Part shown: positions 9,116-18,954 of the stretch, one piece after another
How positions within the stretch are numbered: position 1 is the first letter of the stretch
How the letters are laid out: each line of letters opens with the position of its first letter
From: a virus
IMG/VR virus record: IMGVR_UViG_3300020185_000107
Location: 1 to 40,606 of that record
DNA: 40,606 bases
Strand: one strand, 5' to 3'
Made by a program: the position numbers and the translations under genes
Notes under the pieces: generated by a model
The model's database searches: none
Told to the model about the DNA's origin: nothing
What the model saw: only the letters and a program-made list of their open reading frames with translations

Positions 9116-9355
9116 TTATTTTCCTAGTAATTGTGTTAACATTTTTTTAATATCCTGCATATCCGTCTCTAATGCAGTAACTTTATTTATCATATCCTTA
9201 TCATCTTGTATTCTTTTGAGAGCATTTTCATGTTTTTGTTTAGCCAATGAAAACCCTTCAAAGTCCATATTAATTATGGCACCAGATTTTTTGTCTCTGT
9301 AAAGATGACTGAAACCTTCAACAGGTTGATAATTGTCCCAATCAATATTTGCCAT
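9116..9355 (-). CDS. Small protein with C-terminal coiled coil, unknown function
   Basis: 79 residues. The N-terminal half is aromatic-rich (around GFSHLYRDKKSGAIINMDF). From about residue 38 a charged helix with heptad-like hydrophobics follows, ending MLTQLLGK. The start codon overlaps the stop of the preceding 1776-residue gene by one base (TAATG), a typical coupled arrangement. Similar small proteins occur beside baseplate genes of marine T4-like phages (recollection). The coiled coil suggests oligomerisation, perhaps as a chaperone or connector. Function is not known. Confidence 0.7.
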   Translation of the reverse strand: MANIDWDNYQPVEGFSHLYRDKKSGAIINMDFEGFSLAKQKHENALKRIQDDKDMINKVTALETDMQDIKKMLTQLLGK

Positions 9356-12300
9356 TAGTTCAAGAACACTCTATGTTGGATCTTGCCGAGTCTAGGAACT
9401 AGTGCCATATTGTCAGACTTCATGACAACCTTTACCTGAGATTCGGTAAACTTAGGAATATCAAGTGCTTTGAGTTCTATATTCCTAAAACTTTGATTGT
9501 CATCGTCTTTAACAATTGGTGTGACACTGTTCAACTGTGTCCAACTTTTATCTAAAATATTCTGACCAGTCATAACTGCTCGATAGTAAAAGTCTAAGTT
9601 TGCAACTTTGGGGACATTTGCATCAATTTTGACTTCCAATGTTTTAGAAGGTTCAACCGTTTTAACCGGTGCAGTCACATGCTTAGATGGACTTGAGGTG
9701 CCATATGGTTCCGTCTCAGGGACGTTCTCGATATAATCAGAAGATCCTGCGTCAAAATTATCAATACAATTCTGGACCAAAGTCATAGATGCTCTTTGAA
9801 GATCTACGATAGGCGAAACAAAATCAGATGCAGATTTTAAATCAACTTTAACATCGAGAGAAAAACCGCCGTTTGCATTAATAGATTGATTATTATATGG
9901 TCTAAGATTACCTGCACCAGCGTATTCTTCTTCTGCTCTTTGTGCAACCATTTTAGGAACATCGAAATCAAGATTTTGATCAGGAACAATTCGAGTATAC
10001 GAAGTTTGTTTGATGAATTTAGTTTCACTACCACCAGCAGATTTACCAGACGTGAATCTAGCAGTCATGTCAACAGAACACTTGTTAGGTAACACCGTTT
10101 CTATTTGTGGGTTAGCAGTAGTAAAGTGGAGGTTTCTTCCGCACAACACTTCGTCACCGCCGACATTGAAATTGCCTGAGATCGTTGGAACGGTAAACGT
10201 AAACCCTTTCGGGTCTGCTTTTACGACAGTATGTGTTCCATTGAGATCTGTATCTGCTACGCCGCCCCACGTTCCTGCTTCTACACCGGAAATTGTTACT
10301 AGTTCTCCTGCGTGTAAACCATGACAATCATGTATAACGTGTGCAACAGTGGTATTATTCTTCAATTTAATAGGATTATTATCCAGAAGTTTAGCAGGAA
10401 GTGTCGCATTACGCAATATTAAACTTGCGTTAGTTTCAAACACTGCTCTTTTAAGAACAAACGAAAGATCAAGTTCTTTGGACCCTGATGCTTTACCTGT
10501 TTGAGGCAAGAACAGTTTACCGTTTGCTGCTTGTGTTGAAACAGTTTTACCTGTCGAACCTACCGCATAACCACCAGATTGTGCGACCCAAATCTTATAA
10601 GCAGGGGATGACGTTTTAACTACGATAGCATATTCCTGACCCGGATCTAGATAAGCAGGTTCTTCGAAGGTAAACGTAGTGCTTGCTGAAACATCTGTTG
10701 AAGTAAAAACAAGACCTTTTGATAAGGTAACCGAAGTTCCCGGAACCGTAGCAGTTCCTGGTTTCCCGTTTTCCATATTAACAATTTCTACGGAAACAGG
10801 AGAATCTTCGTCTGCCCCAGGTTTTGCAGAAAAATAAAGGTCTACTGCTGTTACTACTACCCCATATTGATTATCTACGGTAAAACTTTGTGCAAACGGG
10901 TATGACACATCTTGATCGGGTAACACAGAAGATCCTGCTTGAGTATTCTGATCTACCGAAATGTAATCTGATAAGACCGTTGACAACTGTGGAACATTAG
11001 CAGGAATAACGATTCCAGAAAAATCACCACCCCAACCACCAGAAATATGTGGTTCGATCAAGTTAACATTTACGGGAGCAATATTATTCAAATAGTTTTG
11101 AATTTCATGTGCGTTGAAAGGTTTGTTAATTTTATCAGTATTACGATTCCTAACCTTAGCAGGGATTCGTGTGGTAGTGAAACCTTGTTGTCGTGTATCA
11201 ATCATACCAGCAGCGTTATAGGTTGCGATAGCATAACTTCCTGCCTGATTAATATCATTAACATTAATATCAAGAAGTTTAAACTCTTTTTTACCTGCTT
11301 TAAATCGGAAGGGAAGATTGTTCACAATATTCGGCAGACCTATACCGGATACCGAAATTGACTCTCTAATATTTGGAATATAAAACGATCCTATTACCTC
11401 ACCAGACGAACTAGAGATTAACTCACCCGTACCATCCGGATGTCCAGCAAGATATTTTTGCCCTTGGTTACCTTCATCGTCAGTTCTTGCTGAGAATCTA
11501 GTGAAAGAAGATTCTGTTTTACACCAAGCAGCAACATTAGTTCCGTCGAAATACGGAATAAACTTTGTGTTAGGTTTCAAACCCGTTGCTTTGAAAAATA
11601 TTTTTCTTGAACGAATCCAAGGTAAAATAGCAGCATCAACTACGCGACCACGAGCAGTTACTCTACGAATAGTTTCGTTAGTAATTACACGACTTACGTG
11701 TCCACCAGAACCGGTAACTCTTGACTTAGCTTTGGCAACATTGATTCGTTTTTCGAATATAGTCTGTCTTCGACGGTTTTGACCTCTTTGTTGTGTAGGA
11801 GCAACTTCAAGATCTTCGATTGCTCGACCACCCCAGTTCCATTGCCATGCATTATATAACAATGCTTCTTTCGTGTCAAGTCTTGATCCGCCGGTTACAA
11901 CTCGTGTACCTCTTTGTTCTGATTTCCACTCATCAGAAGACGGACTCAATTCTAAATTTCCTACGTAATCAGATTTACTATTAGGGTTAATAGATACTGC
12001 TTGTGTACCAAGAGGTTGGGAAATCCAATTCGATTCAGTATGATTAATATATGCATTATCGCCTTTAATCAAAACGTTCTTAGAACTATACGTTGCTGCA
12101 CCCGCACCAGAACCTTCATCTGCACGATACACCAAACGCAGGTTATCGCCGTTATAACATGGACGAATTTCTTTATTCTCTGGATCTAACGATGCACAAT
12201 AATCTGAGTATAGCGTGTCCGATTGAGTCTGATCAGTTGCTTCATCAATGAGAATACCCGTTTCAATCTTAGGATCACCAGTAGTCGGATCTAACGAAGG

Positions 12301-14685
12301 ATTAAGTTTTGCTTCTAATTCTGCAAAACTTAACGAATATAATTCTTCAAGATTATCTAATTTCCTTTCAAGTTTAGCAATGTCTGCCATTGTATAACGT
12401 TTATGCTCGATAAACGTAGTGTTAATATCATCCGGACTAAGGGTATTAGGATTCATAACAATCTTATATAATTCCAAAGCATTCTCCGGAGTCTTTTTGA
12501 ACAACGGTTGTTCATCTTGCTGACCCATAAGAATTTGGAACTCGCCGTCTTCTGTGGCAATAAGTTTATCTGCCCTAGAAAGATAGTATGATGATTGTAA
12601 TTGAATCGGAAACCCTTCAATTGCTTGACGAGTTTTAATGTAATTGCCTTCCTTCTTGCCTCTAAAATCCACGTAGTCTCGTAGATTGATGACTGTACCA
12701 TCTGACATTCGGTGTTCTGGAATTTTAGTATAATCGACATTATAAGATGTGAAATCAAAGAAAAGACCTGAACCGGTTCCAGCAATTTCGTCATCATCCC
12801 ACTCAAAATAACGATACGTAACTACTACTTGAACTCCTTCATATGTTCCATTGCTATTATCGATAATCTTACCAAGAGAATAATGAGTATCTCTCTGACC
12901 ATTATCAATTATAAAAGCATTAGTGATGTTATTGCCGCCAGCGGTAACCGAAGTTAAATCGTACAAATCGTATTCTGTTAAAGCAGCGGATCCCGAAGAT
13001 ATGGTAACAGTATCCGTACCAGTAACAAGATCTTTGGTTCGTCGAACTGCGTTGTTACGACTGATTTCAGCAACTACAACATATACCCCATCACTAACTC
13101 CGGAGAGTGTAAAGTTACCTGCCCCAAGAGTAATAGTACGAGATGTCTGAATTACACCGCTTGATTTAAGAGCAACTAACCATGTAGTCGGATTTACAAA
13201 ACCACCGCCGCCAGGAAGCGAAATAGAAGAGGTACCGCTTCCACCAGAGACAGTGATTTCATCACCTTGTTGATAGGTGTATTCATAATTTGTTAGTTGC
13301 TGAGGACGAGTTTTAGAGAGCGGATATAATGACGTTCCTTTATTACCCTCGAACAACAACCCTGCTGTTTGTAAACGGAACCAATTTGTGCTGCTGGTAC
13401 CTATCGACGCAACTGAATCAAAAGAATTGGAACCAGTCATTTCTATTCTATCAAGATATGCACGATAAAGACTAGTTGTTTCTTGTGCTATCGATTTGAC
13501 ATAAGCAGTACCAATACTAGTTGTTCCAGATGTCCCACTATAAAGTTGAACCAGTCTACCTCCGGAGGTTGACCCAAATTCAGTAAATCTGCTGACAGTA
13601 AATTTGACATACGAACCATAATCGGTGGGAACAAAATCGGTAGCGGCTGCTGTGTATGCTTGTGGTCTCGGTGTTTTTAATCTAAGAGGGTATTCGTTTT
13701 CAACGCGATAACCTCGTACATACGCGAGACCAGGTCCGACGATAGCAAAAATATCTGAGTCAACACTTGTATCGTCTTCGAAAGTTAACTGAAAAGGTTC
13801 AGCAAGATAGTTGCCAGACTCTTCATAAGTGCGGCGAGCAATCATATCGTTAATCGTGTTATAATTATCTAACTCGTCTACCTGTTCAACAACCTTCGAA
13901 TTAATAATTCGACATAAAAAGATAAACGAATCATCAGAAGTGATATCGTCTTTATCGATTAAGGTTAGACGAATTCTCCAACGATCTGCGCCGGGTGCTG
14001 CAACGTTAGGGTTATCGCCACTATTATCATAAAGTGCAGTGGTATCATTTACCGTTATGACATCTTGATCAATTCTAAAACCAATCGTCCCGCTAAAATT
14101 ACGACTCGTAGGATTTAGAATTAACCCCTGTTTCTTAGCATATACGAATCTGCCTGATGCAAAAAAATCTCCTGCATCGACGAATAACTTAACACCTGCT
14201 CCAATAGAATTAGCATTAGAACTTACTGTATAGTTTCCTGAATTTAACGAAGCACCGGTAGTAAAGGTTGTTTCAGTAGAACCAGGTGTAGCACCACCAG
14301 AAGCAATATATCTAATATACACTCTCCAAGTACTATTAGCAACTACTTCAATAGGAAGTTCGGTTACGACAGCTTTAATACCCGTTGTTGTTTCTAGTAA
14401 TGAACCAATAGTGATATCAGTGACTTGTGCGCTACCATTTTCAAGAACGACAAATTTATAATTATTATTGATTTCCATTGCACCCGATGCAACGGCAGCG
14501 CCCTCTTTAAATATGTTGCGCCCGAATCGAGTGATCTCTTCTTGTATAATAGTTTGCATCTGAGTAAGTTCTCTTCCTTGAAGAGACCTACCAGAATTAA
14601 AAAGAATTTTATGATAGCCGTCAGAATCTACCCAATCGTCCTTATAGGTGGTTGCGAGAGTAGTGCTGTTAAATGTATTTGGCAT
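9355..14685 (-). CDS. 1776-residue baseplate/tail protein (DUF4815-like, gp10 region)
   Basis: The N-terminus has the look of the DUF4815 family of phage tail proteins: DDWVDSDGYHKILFNSGRSL followed by ELTQMQTIIQEEI in the first 50 residues. A predicted helical hairpin around KLERKLDNLEELYSL follows at about two fifths of the length, and long beta-rich, Ser/Thr/Gly-rich domains make up the rest. AGGATAAG lies just upstream of the ATG. In the operon it follows gp8, where T4 has gp9, gp10, gp11 and gp12, so a wedge-pin or fibre-anchor role (gp10-like) is plausible. It is about three times the length of T4 gp10, which suggests added surface domains. Confidence 0.75.
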   Translation of the reverse strand: MPNTFNSTTLATTYKDDWVDSDGYHKILFNSGRSLQGRELTQMQTIIQEEITRFGRNIFKEGAAVASGAMEINNNYKFVVLENGSAQVTDITIGSLLETTTGIKAVVTELPIEVVANSTWRVYIRYIASGGATPGSTETTFTTGASLNSGNYTVSSNANSIGAGVKLFVDAGDFFASGRFVYAKKQGLILNPTSRNFSGTIGFRIDQDVITVNDTTALYDNSGDNPNVAAPGADRWRIRLTLIDKDDITSDDSFIFLCRIINSKVVEQVDELDNYNTINDMIARRTYEESGNYLAEPFQLTFEDDTSVDSDIFAIVGPGLAYVRGYRVENEYPLRLKTPRPQAYTAAATDFVPTDYGSYVKFTVSRFTEFGSTSGGRLVQLYSGTSGTTSIGTAYVKSIAQETTSLYRAYLDRIEMTGSNSFDSVASIGTSSTNWFRLQTAGLLFEGNKGTSLYPLSKTRPQQLTNYEYTYQQGDEITVSGGSGTSSISLPGGGGFVNPTTWLVALKSSGVIQTSRTITLGAGNFTLSGVSDGVYVVVAEISRNNAVRRTKDLVTGTDTVTISSGSAALTEYDLYDLTSVTAGGNNITNAFIIDNGQRDTHYSLGKIIDNSNGTYEGVQVVVTYRYFEWDDDEIAGTGSGLFFDFTSYNVDYTKIPEHRMSDGTVINLRDYVDFRGKKEGNYIKTRQAIEGFPIQLQSSYYLSRADKLIATEDGEFQILMGQQDEQPLFKKTPENALELYKIVMNPNTLSPDDINTTFIEHKRYTMADIAKLERKLDNLEELYSLSFAELEAKLNPSLDPTTGDPKIETGILIDEATDQTQSDTLYSDYCASLDPENKEIRPCYNGDNLRLVYRADEGSGAGAATYSSKNVLIKGDNAYINHTESNWISQPLGTQAVSINPNSKSDYVGNLELSPSSDEWKSEQRGTRVVTGGSRLDTKEALLYNAWQWNWGGRAIEDLEVAPTQQRGQNRRRQTIFEKRINVAKAKSRVTGSGGHVSRVITNETIRRVTARGRVVDAAILPWIRSRKIFFKATGLKPNTKFIPYFDGTNVAAWCKTESSFTRFSARTDDEGNQGQKYLAGHPDGTGELISSSSGEVIGSFYIPNIRESISVSGIGLPNIVNNLPFRFKAGKKEFKLLDINVNDINQAGSYAIATYNAAGMIDTRQQGFTTTRIPAKVRNRNTDKINKPFNAHEIQNYLNNIAPVNVNLIEPHISGGWGGDFSGIVIPANVPQLSTVLSDYISVDQNTQAGSSVLPDQDVSYPFAQSFTVDNQYGVVVTAVDLYFSAKPGADEDSPVSVEIVNMENGKPGTATVPGTSVTLSKGLVFTSTDVSASTTFTFEEPAYLDPGQEYAIVVKTSSPAYKIWVAQSGGYAVGSTGKTVSTQAANGKLFLPQTGKASGSKELDLSFVLKRAVFETNASLILRNATLPAKLLDNNPIKLKNNTTVAHVIHDCHGLHAGELVTISGVEAGTWGGVADTDLNGTHTVVKADPKGFTFTVPTISGNFNVGGDEVLCGRNLHFTTANPQIETVLPNKCSVDMTARFTSGKSAGGSETKFIKQTSYTRIVPDQNLDFDVPKMVAQRAEEEYAGAGNLRPYNNQSINANGGFSLDVKVDLKSASDFVSPIVDLQRASMTLVQNCIDNFDAGSSDYIENVPETEPYGTSSPSKHVTAPVKTVEPSKTLEVKIDANVPKVANLDFYYRAVMTGQNILDKSWTQLNSVTPIVKDDDNQSFRNIELKALDIPKFTESQVKVVMKSDNMALVPRLGKIQHRVFLN

Positions 14686-14693
14686 GACTTATC

Positions 14694-16115
14694 CTAGAAA
14701 GTGATAACAATTTTTATATCTTCGGTTTGATTTACATCTCGTTGAATAGGTTCGATATTATCTATGTATAGCAATTCGCCAGAGAAAATATCAATACCCG
14801 GATTCGTTTGGTTTGCGGGTGTCGTTCCATCGTTTGTTCCAGTAAGAACAAACTGAGCGGTAGATTGAGTAACGTTTTCGCCTCTGAGAAACGTTCCATA
14901 TCCAGTATCAGAAGTTTGGTGATAATATAAGTTATTAGTAGCAGGATCGTAGTAATCAAGAATACCTTTTGCTAGACTAGTTCCGCCTGTAATCAAGTTA
15001 TCTTCTACTACGGTTCCTGTAAGTGATGCTGTTATTAATGCAGAGTTACCCTTAGACGTGTTGCCGCTAAAAGAAACAGAAGAACCGTATTGTTTGGGAT
15101 CTTTGATAAGAATAATCTGTCTAAAATCATTTTCTGTTAATAAAGTAGTGAACTCGTCGTTTTCAAAATCTGTGGTGACGATAACAGAGTTTGCTCTTAA
15201 AGTATTAACAGGATCTTTTTCTACACCTTCACTTGGACCTATAACCGCACGAACTTTTGCTTCTTCAGTGGGTATTTGACTATCGTCTAAACTTACAGAC
15301 GCATAATCGTAACCAGAACCAAAATTAGTAATTCGAATAGACTTGATAACACCACCAACCGTGTCAACTGCTGCTGTTGCGCCGGTACCGTTTCCAAGGA
15401 TAGTGGCAGTAGGTCCACTAGCAGAATAACCAGCACCGCCATCATCTACTTGTATATTAAGTATTTGTCCTGCGGTAGGTTGTCCTGTCGGCGGTATGGG
15501 ATTTGCAGTAGTTGCTAATTCTTGTATTTGGAATTGCTGAGTCTGAACACCACCATCTACTGGATCAGAAATAAATGTAGTTACCGGCATATAGGTAAGA
15601 GTCAGAAATCTATTGATAGCAACCTGACTTAAAGTAAACAAGTATCTCCACTTATAACCTGTGGTGCAAAAAGCGTCTGCGGTTGTAAGTTCATTTTCTT
15701 GCGATAGAACAGGATTGCTAATATTTAAAGCTGCTACTGTGGGTTCAATTGTACTGTCCTGAGTAATACCAGCAGCATTAACGCCTTTCTGAATACAGAG
15801 AAACACTTCGTAGTTGCTGTTCATCACGTATGGTAAAACCGTTTGACTAACATCATCATAAGCAGGATAGATAACATTAGCAACCCAATCTTGACGAGGA
15901 ACAGCAGGGGAAACTCCTGTTACGATCTTAACATGCTGACAAGCAGAACGTGCTTCTCTGCCATACTCAAAATCTGCACGAGGAGTTTCAGGAAGTTCAG
16001 CGCCTCCGGGCCAAGGGGTCGATCTACCCAACCCGATATAAAGACCAGTGTTAAACGTGTCTTTCGTATCTTTAATAAGTTGGTTAATAAATTGTCTTGT
16101 TACTGTTGCAGTCAT
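14694..16115 (-). CDS. gp8: Baseplate wedge subunit gp8
   Basis: 473 residues. The N-terminus (ending NTGLYIGLGRSTPW) and the segment TTGYKWRYLFTLS at about residues 150-163 are typical of the gp8-like wedge protein of marine T4-like phages. In T4, gp8 joins gp10 and gp7 in the wedge and contacts gp6. The order gp25-gp6-gp8 is conserved. A good Shine-Dalgarno (ACGGAAACCAGA before the ATG) and a perfect late promoter (16138-16145) precede it. It is longer than T4 gp8, with Gly-rich beta sequence in the middle. Confidence 0.8.
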   Translation of the reverse strand: MTATVTRQFINQLIKDTKDTFNTGLYIGLGRSTPWPGGAELPETPRADFEYGREARSACQHVKIVTGVSPAVPRQDWVANVIYPAYDDVSQTVLPYVMNSNYEVFLCIQKGVNAAGITQDSTIEPTVAALNISNPVLSQENELTTADAFCTTGYKWRYLFTLSQVAINRFLTLTYMPVTTFISDPVDGGVQTQQFQIQELATTANPIPPTGQPTAGQILNIQVDDGGAGYSASGPTATILGNGTGATAAVDTVGGVIKSIRITNFGSGYDYASVSLDDSQIPTEEAKVRAVIGPSEGVEKDPVNTLRANSVIVTTDFENDEFTTLLTENDFRQIILIKDPKQYGSSVSFSGNTSKGNSALITASLTGTVVEDNLITGGTSLAKGILDYYDPATNNLYYHQTSDTGYGTFLRGENVTQSTAQFVLTGTNDGTTPANQTNPGIDIFSGELLYIDNIEPIQRDVNQTEDIKIVITF

Positions 16116-16137
16116 TCTGGTTTCCGTTATCTTACAT

Positions 16138-16145
16138 TATTTATA
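16138..16145 (-). promoter_or_regulatory. T4-type late promoter TATAAATA for gp8
   Basis: A perfect TATAAATA on the minus strand overlaps the last codons and stop of gp6 and lies about 22 nt before ATG 16115. Initiation about 6 nt downstream would leave a leader of about 17 nt that keeps the GGAAAC ribosome-binding site. Confidence 0.7.
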
Positions 16146-17916
16146 GCGTTGTTGTTTCAATAGCGTCCACAGTAATAGCAGTTATATCCTTACCGAGTTT
16201 GTTTTCTCGTATCGTAGAAACATATCCTTGATTCGAAGGAGTAACCGAAATCTTGATTGTAATTGCCGATGCACCGGATGGTCGAAATCCAGACAGATCT
16301 ACGGATCCGGTAGAAGGATTATAACTTCCTATATTATCAACTACTACTTTACCACTAGTAGTTGAAATAACCTGAATGATATTAGACCCTAATTTGTTAC
16401 GTAGAATACATGTCAATCCAGGTGGGTAATTAAACTCTGAGGATTGTAAAGTATAAACCGTTGACGAAGGTGAAGCAAGAGTTGTTGGAAAAACAATCTG
16501 GTATGCCTTAGACTCCCCTAAACTTGGATTGAATCTGCGTTGAATTTTAATAGATGCCTGACTTGAAAGAACACCGGGATCAGAAGCATCAATAAGTGTT
16601 AACAAATTGGATCGACGGAATGTTTCGCTAAACTCATCTGTAACAGTATCCAAATATGAACTAACAACACCTGTAACTGCTTGCTCGATTGCAGGTATAG
16701 TAGAAAAGGAGGATAGCGTTTGATTGTATTGAAATGCTACCGAAACTTCAATGTAGGTCACAATCGGATCAACAAATTCTACGTCGAACGAAACAACAGA
16801 CAGATTTTTAACCAGACTACGTATAGATGCTCGGAAAGATTCGTCTGGTGACGGTGTTATAGAAACATAAACGGTTCCAAACTTAGCAGGAATGTTATCT
16901 TCGCCGCCCCATGCGAGAATATCAGAAATTTTATTAGAAAAATTCCTTCGTATAAGCGCAGCATAATCCGAAGCAGTTACCATTCTATTCTGTGATGCGT
17001 ATAGGAAGGGTGCTGATTTACGAATAGACTCGATGCTTTCTTTATTAGAACCACCCGAAGAGTTCACAATAGTAATCGGGATAATAGAAATGTTAGAACC
17101 AGCACCGTTAGGTATAGTTGCAGTGGTTGTAAAAGTTTTTGCTCCGTTTGCTGACACACCAGCGGTAGAGTTATAAGCAACTACAATTTTATCACCAGCA
17201 AGAGGTATCTCACCTAATCCAGCTCCATTACCAAAAGCAAGTTCGTAATAACCGTTAGGTGTTTCTTTGATAACATAAATTCTAGATTTTTCGTTAATTT
17301 CGGATACAGTGCTCACATTATAAAATGCTTTATTAGTAGCACCAACTGAAACCGTAACTGTATTAATATCCATATCAGGATTAGGGATAATGTAGGTATC
17401 AGTTTCACTGTAAGGTCCAGCAACAAACGTTTTTTGTTTTTCCGTACCTTCTCGTACAACTACGTTTTCCCATGTGTAAGAGTAAGGATCGGAACCTTTT
17501 TTGAACGTAGTGTATTCGGTTATTGTTTCGAAGGTGTAAGCAATGTCATCGACAGTAGTTGTGAACTTAGTTCCTGCTGGCAAAGGCAAAATATCGGAAG
17601 AAGTTTGAGACCCCTGTGCAGTCACGTTAATCGTAGCAGTTGATGAAACTTTTGAATTAGGAATATAACCAATTGCTGTTGATAAACCTATGACAGAAGA
17701 GCGTAATTGAGCAGTACTTAGAAAAGACTCGTTCAGAGCAAAGTTAGCAGTCAATGCATTATAATGTGTATTGTAAGCAAGAACATCTAATAAATTAGAA
17801 AGACCTGATGCCTCGAAGTTATAATCGGCAAATTCTGGTTTTTGTTCTATCCAAGTTTTTAAATTATTACGAATCGCATTAAAGTCTAAACCTGTACTAT
17901 TAATTGTTGTTGCCAT
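16141..17916 (-). CDS. gp6: Baseplate wedge subunit gp6 (baseplate J-like)
   Basis: 591 residues. The N-terminus (SGLSNLLDVLAYNTHYNA) is the conserved start of gp6/J-like wedge proteins, and the middle segment (ASDYAALIRRNFSNKI) followed by AWGGED is also characteristic. In T4, gp6 dimers form the inner ring that holds the wedges together. Its ATG directly follows the stop of gp25, the usual gp25-gp6 pair. Confidence 0.88.
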   Translation of the reverse strand: MATTINSTGLDFNAIRNNLKTWIEQKPEFADYNFEASGLSNLLDVLAYNTHYNALTANFALNESFLSTAQLRSSVIGLSTAIGYIPNSKVSSTATINVTAQGSQTSSDILPLPAGTKFTTTVDDIAYTFETITEYTTFKKGSDPYSYTWENVVVREGTEKQKTFVAGPYSETDTYIIPNPDMDINTVTVSVGATNKAFYNVSTVSEINEKSRIYVIKETPNGYYELAFGNGAGLGEIPLAGDKIVVAYNSTAGVSANGAKTFTTTATIPNGAGSNISIIPITIVNSSGGSNKESIESIRKSAPFLYASQNRMVTASDYAALIRRNFSNKISDILAWGGEDNIPAKFGTVYVSITPSPDESFRASIRSLVKNLSVVSFDVEFVDPIVTYIEVSVAFQYNQTLSSFSTIPAIEQAVTGVVSSYLDTVTDEFSETFRRSNLLTLIDASDPGVLSSQASIKIQRRFNPSLGESKAYQIVFPTTLASPSSTVYTLQSSEFNYPPGLTCILRNKLGSNIIQVISTTSGKVVVDNIGSYNPSTGSVDLSGFRPSGASAITIKISVTPSNQGYVSTIRENKLGKDITAITVDAIETTTL

Positions 17917-18360
17917 TTATCTTAACCTCGAAACAGTAGTTTCTAATGTTACATTTTCATCTGTGTTTAAAACTTCAAATTCAATTCGAACCTTTAAAGT
18001 ATTGGTATCCAAAGATACATTTAAATCCAAATCTGTTATTTTTGCTCTCGGTTCGTAACGAGAAATAGAACCTTGAACTTGTTCTATTAAATCTTGTTCG
18101 GTGCCATCATCTGCCAATTCGAAAAGCATCCCTCTCAGGTCTGCTCCGAAGTCAGGTCGAAATGGTTTTTCCATTCGATTAGTCTGTAATAGATTCTTGA
18201 CTGCTTGTTTCACCGCCGCAGCATCTTTCTTTTTAAAGATATCGCCTGAACTGGTATTTACTGCAAAACTTAGATCAAAGTCCGAGTATAAGCGTGATCT
18301 ACTCGTAGTGAGAGATGCCCCCTGTAAATTACCGTCTTCTGCTGAAAGTATCTTTGCCAT
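17917..18360 (-). CDS. gp25: Baseplate wedge subunit gp25 (sheath initiator)
   Basis: 147 residues, the family's normal size. The hallmarks of the GpW/gp25 family are present: RPDFGADLRGMLFE in the middle and the YEPRAKI segment (EPR motif) near residue 105. gp25 nucleates the sheath and sits at the core of each wedge. A perfect TATAAATA lies only 7 nt upstream of the ATG, and no convincing ribosome-binding site is visible. Confidence 0.92.
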   Translation of the reverse strand: MAKILSAEDGNLQGASLTTSRSRLYSDFDLSFAVNTSSGDIFKKKDAAAVKQAVKNLLQTNRMEKPFRPDFGADLRGMLFELADDGTEQDLIEQVQGSISRYEPRAKITDLDLNVSLDTNTLKVRIEFEVLNTDENVTLETTVSRLR

Positions 18361-18366
18361 GCAACT

Positions 18367-18374
18367 TATTTATA
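18367..18374 (-). promoter_or_regulatory. Candidate late promoter TATAAATA immediately before gp25
   Basis: A perfect octamer on the minus strand overlaps the end of the upstream coding sequence (its TAA is part of it). Initiation about 6 nt downstream would fall 1-2 nt from ATG 18360, giving a nearly leaderless message. It may therefore be used weakly, or be a chance match in AT-rich DNA. Confidence 0.45.
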
Positions 18375-18954
18375 AGAGAATTTCAACCAATTCGTTTGCA
18401 GATTGTAGATTAGTGTTAAATCTTGTCTCTATTCTGCCTTGAAAGGTTATATCGAATGATGTGGGAACAGTTGGCATGATTACAACAATTTGACTAGATG
18501 CTTGACCAGAAGGGTCGTATGTATCATAATCTAATATCAGTTTGTCGTAATCGCAATAATCTTTCCAATAGACTGCCAAATCATATGTCTTCGAGAAATC
18601 TACTTTACCATTAGTTCCTATTAATTGATAAACTATTGCTTTCCCAGTTTGTCTATAATCGTTGATACTATCAACGGAAACGGTTTCGTCTATTGCGGGA
18701 ACATATATACCTTCCGAAACAACAAGACGGTAATCATCAAATTCTGAATTAGCAGAAGTTTTCTTAATGAGTTCAGCATGTAAATAAAGATTACGTGCAA
18801 TCTGTGCTTTATCAGCAGACACCCTTTCAAATTGATTTCTACTTCCTCGCGCACCCAAGAATTTAGCAACCGATATTCCTGGTGCCAGCATGGTAGTGTT
18901 AGTTATCTCATCTACAAAGTTTGGATTGTAGGAAGGATCTACAAGATATATCAT
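18370..18954 (-). CDS. Conserved baseplate-operon protein, unknown function
   Basis: 194 residues, beginning MIYLVDPSYNPNFVDEI. No enzymatic motif, signal peptide or membrane segment is visible; the composition suggests a compact alpha/beta structural protein. It sits between the needle gene (4-bp ATGA overlap at 18951-18954) and gp25, which supports a tail role such as a needle, wedge or assembly factor. I do not recognise a T4 counterpart. Confidence 0.7.
   Translation of the reverse strand: MIYLVDPSYNPNFVDEITNTTMLAPGISVAKFLGARGSRNQFERVSADKAQIARNLYLHAELIKKTSANSEFDDYRLVVSEGIYVPAIDETVSVDSINDYRQTGKAIVYQLIGTNGKVDFSKTYDLAVYWKDYCDYDKLILDYDTYDPSGQASSQIVVIMPTVPTSFDITFQGRIETRFNTNLQSANELVEILL

Noticed and set aside
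11047-11361. Plus-strand open frames inside the 1776-residue gene and other tail genes
   Set aside because: They lack ribosome-binding sites and recognisable protein features, and lie opposite well-supported minus-strand genes.
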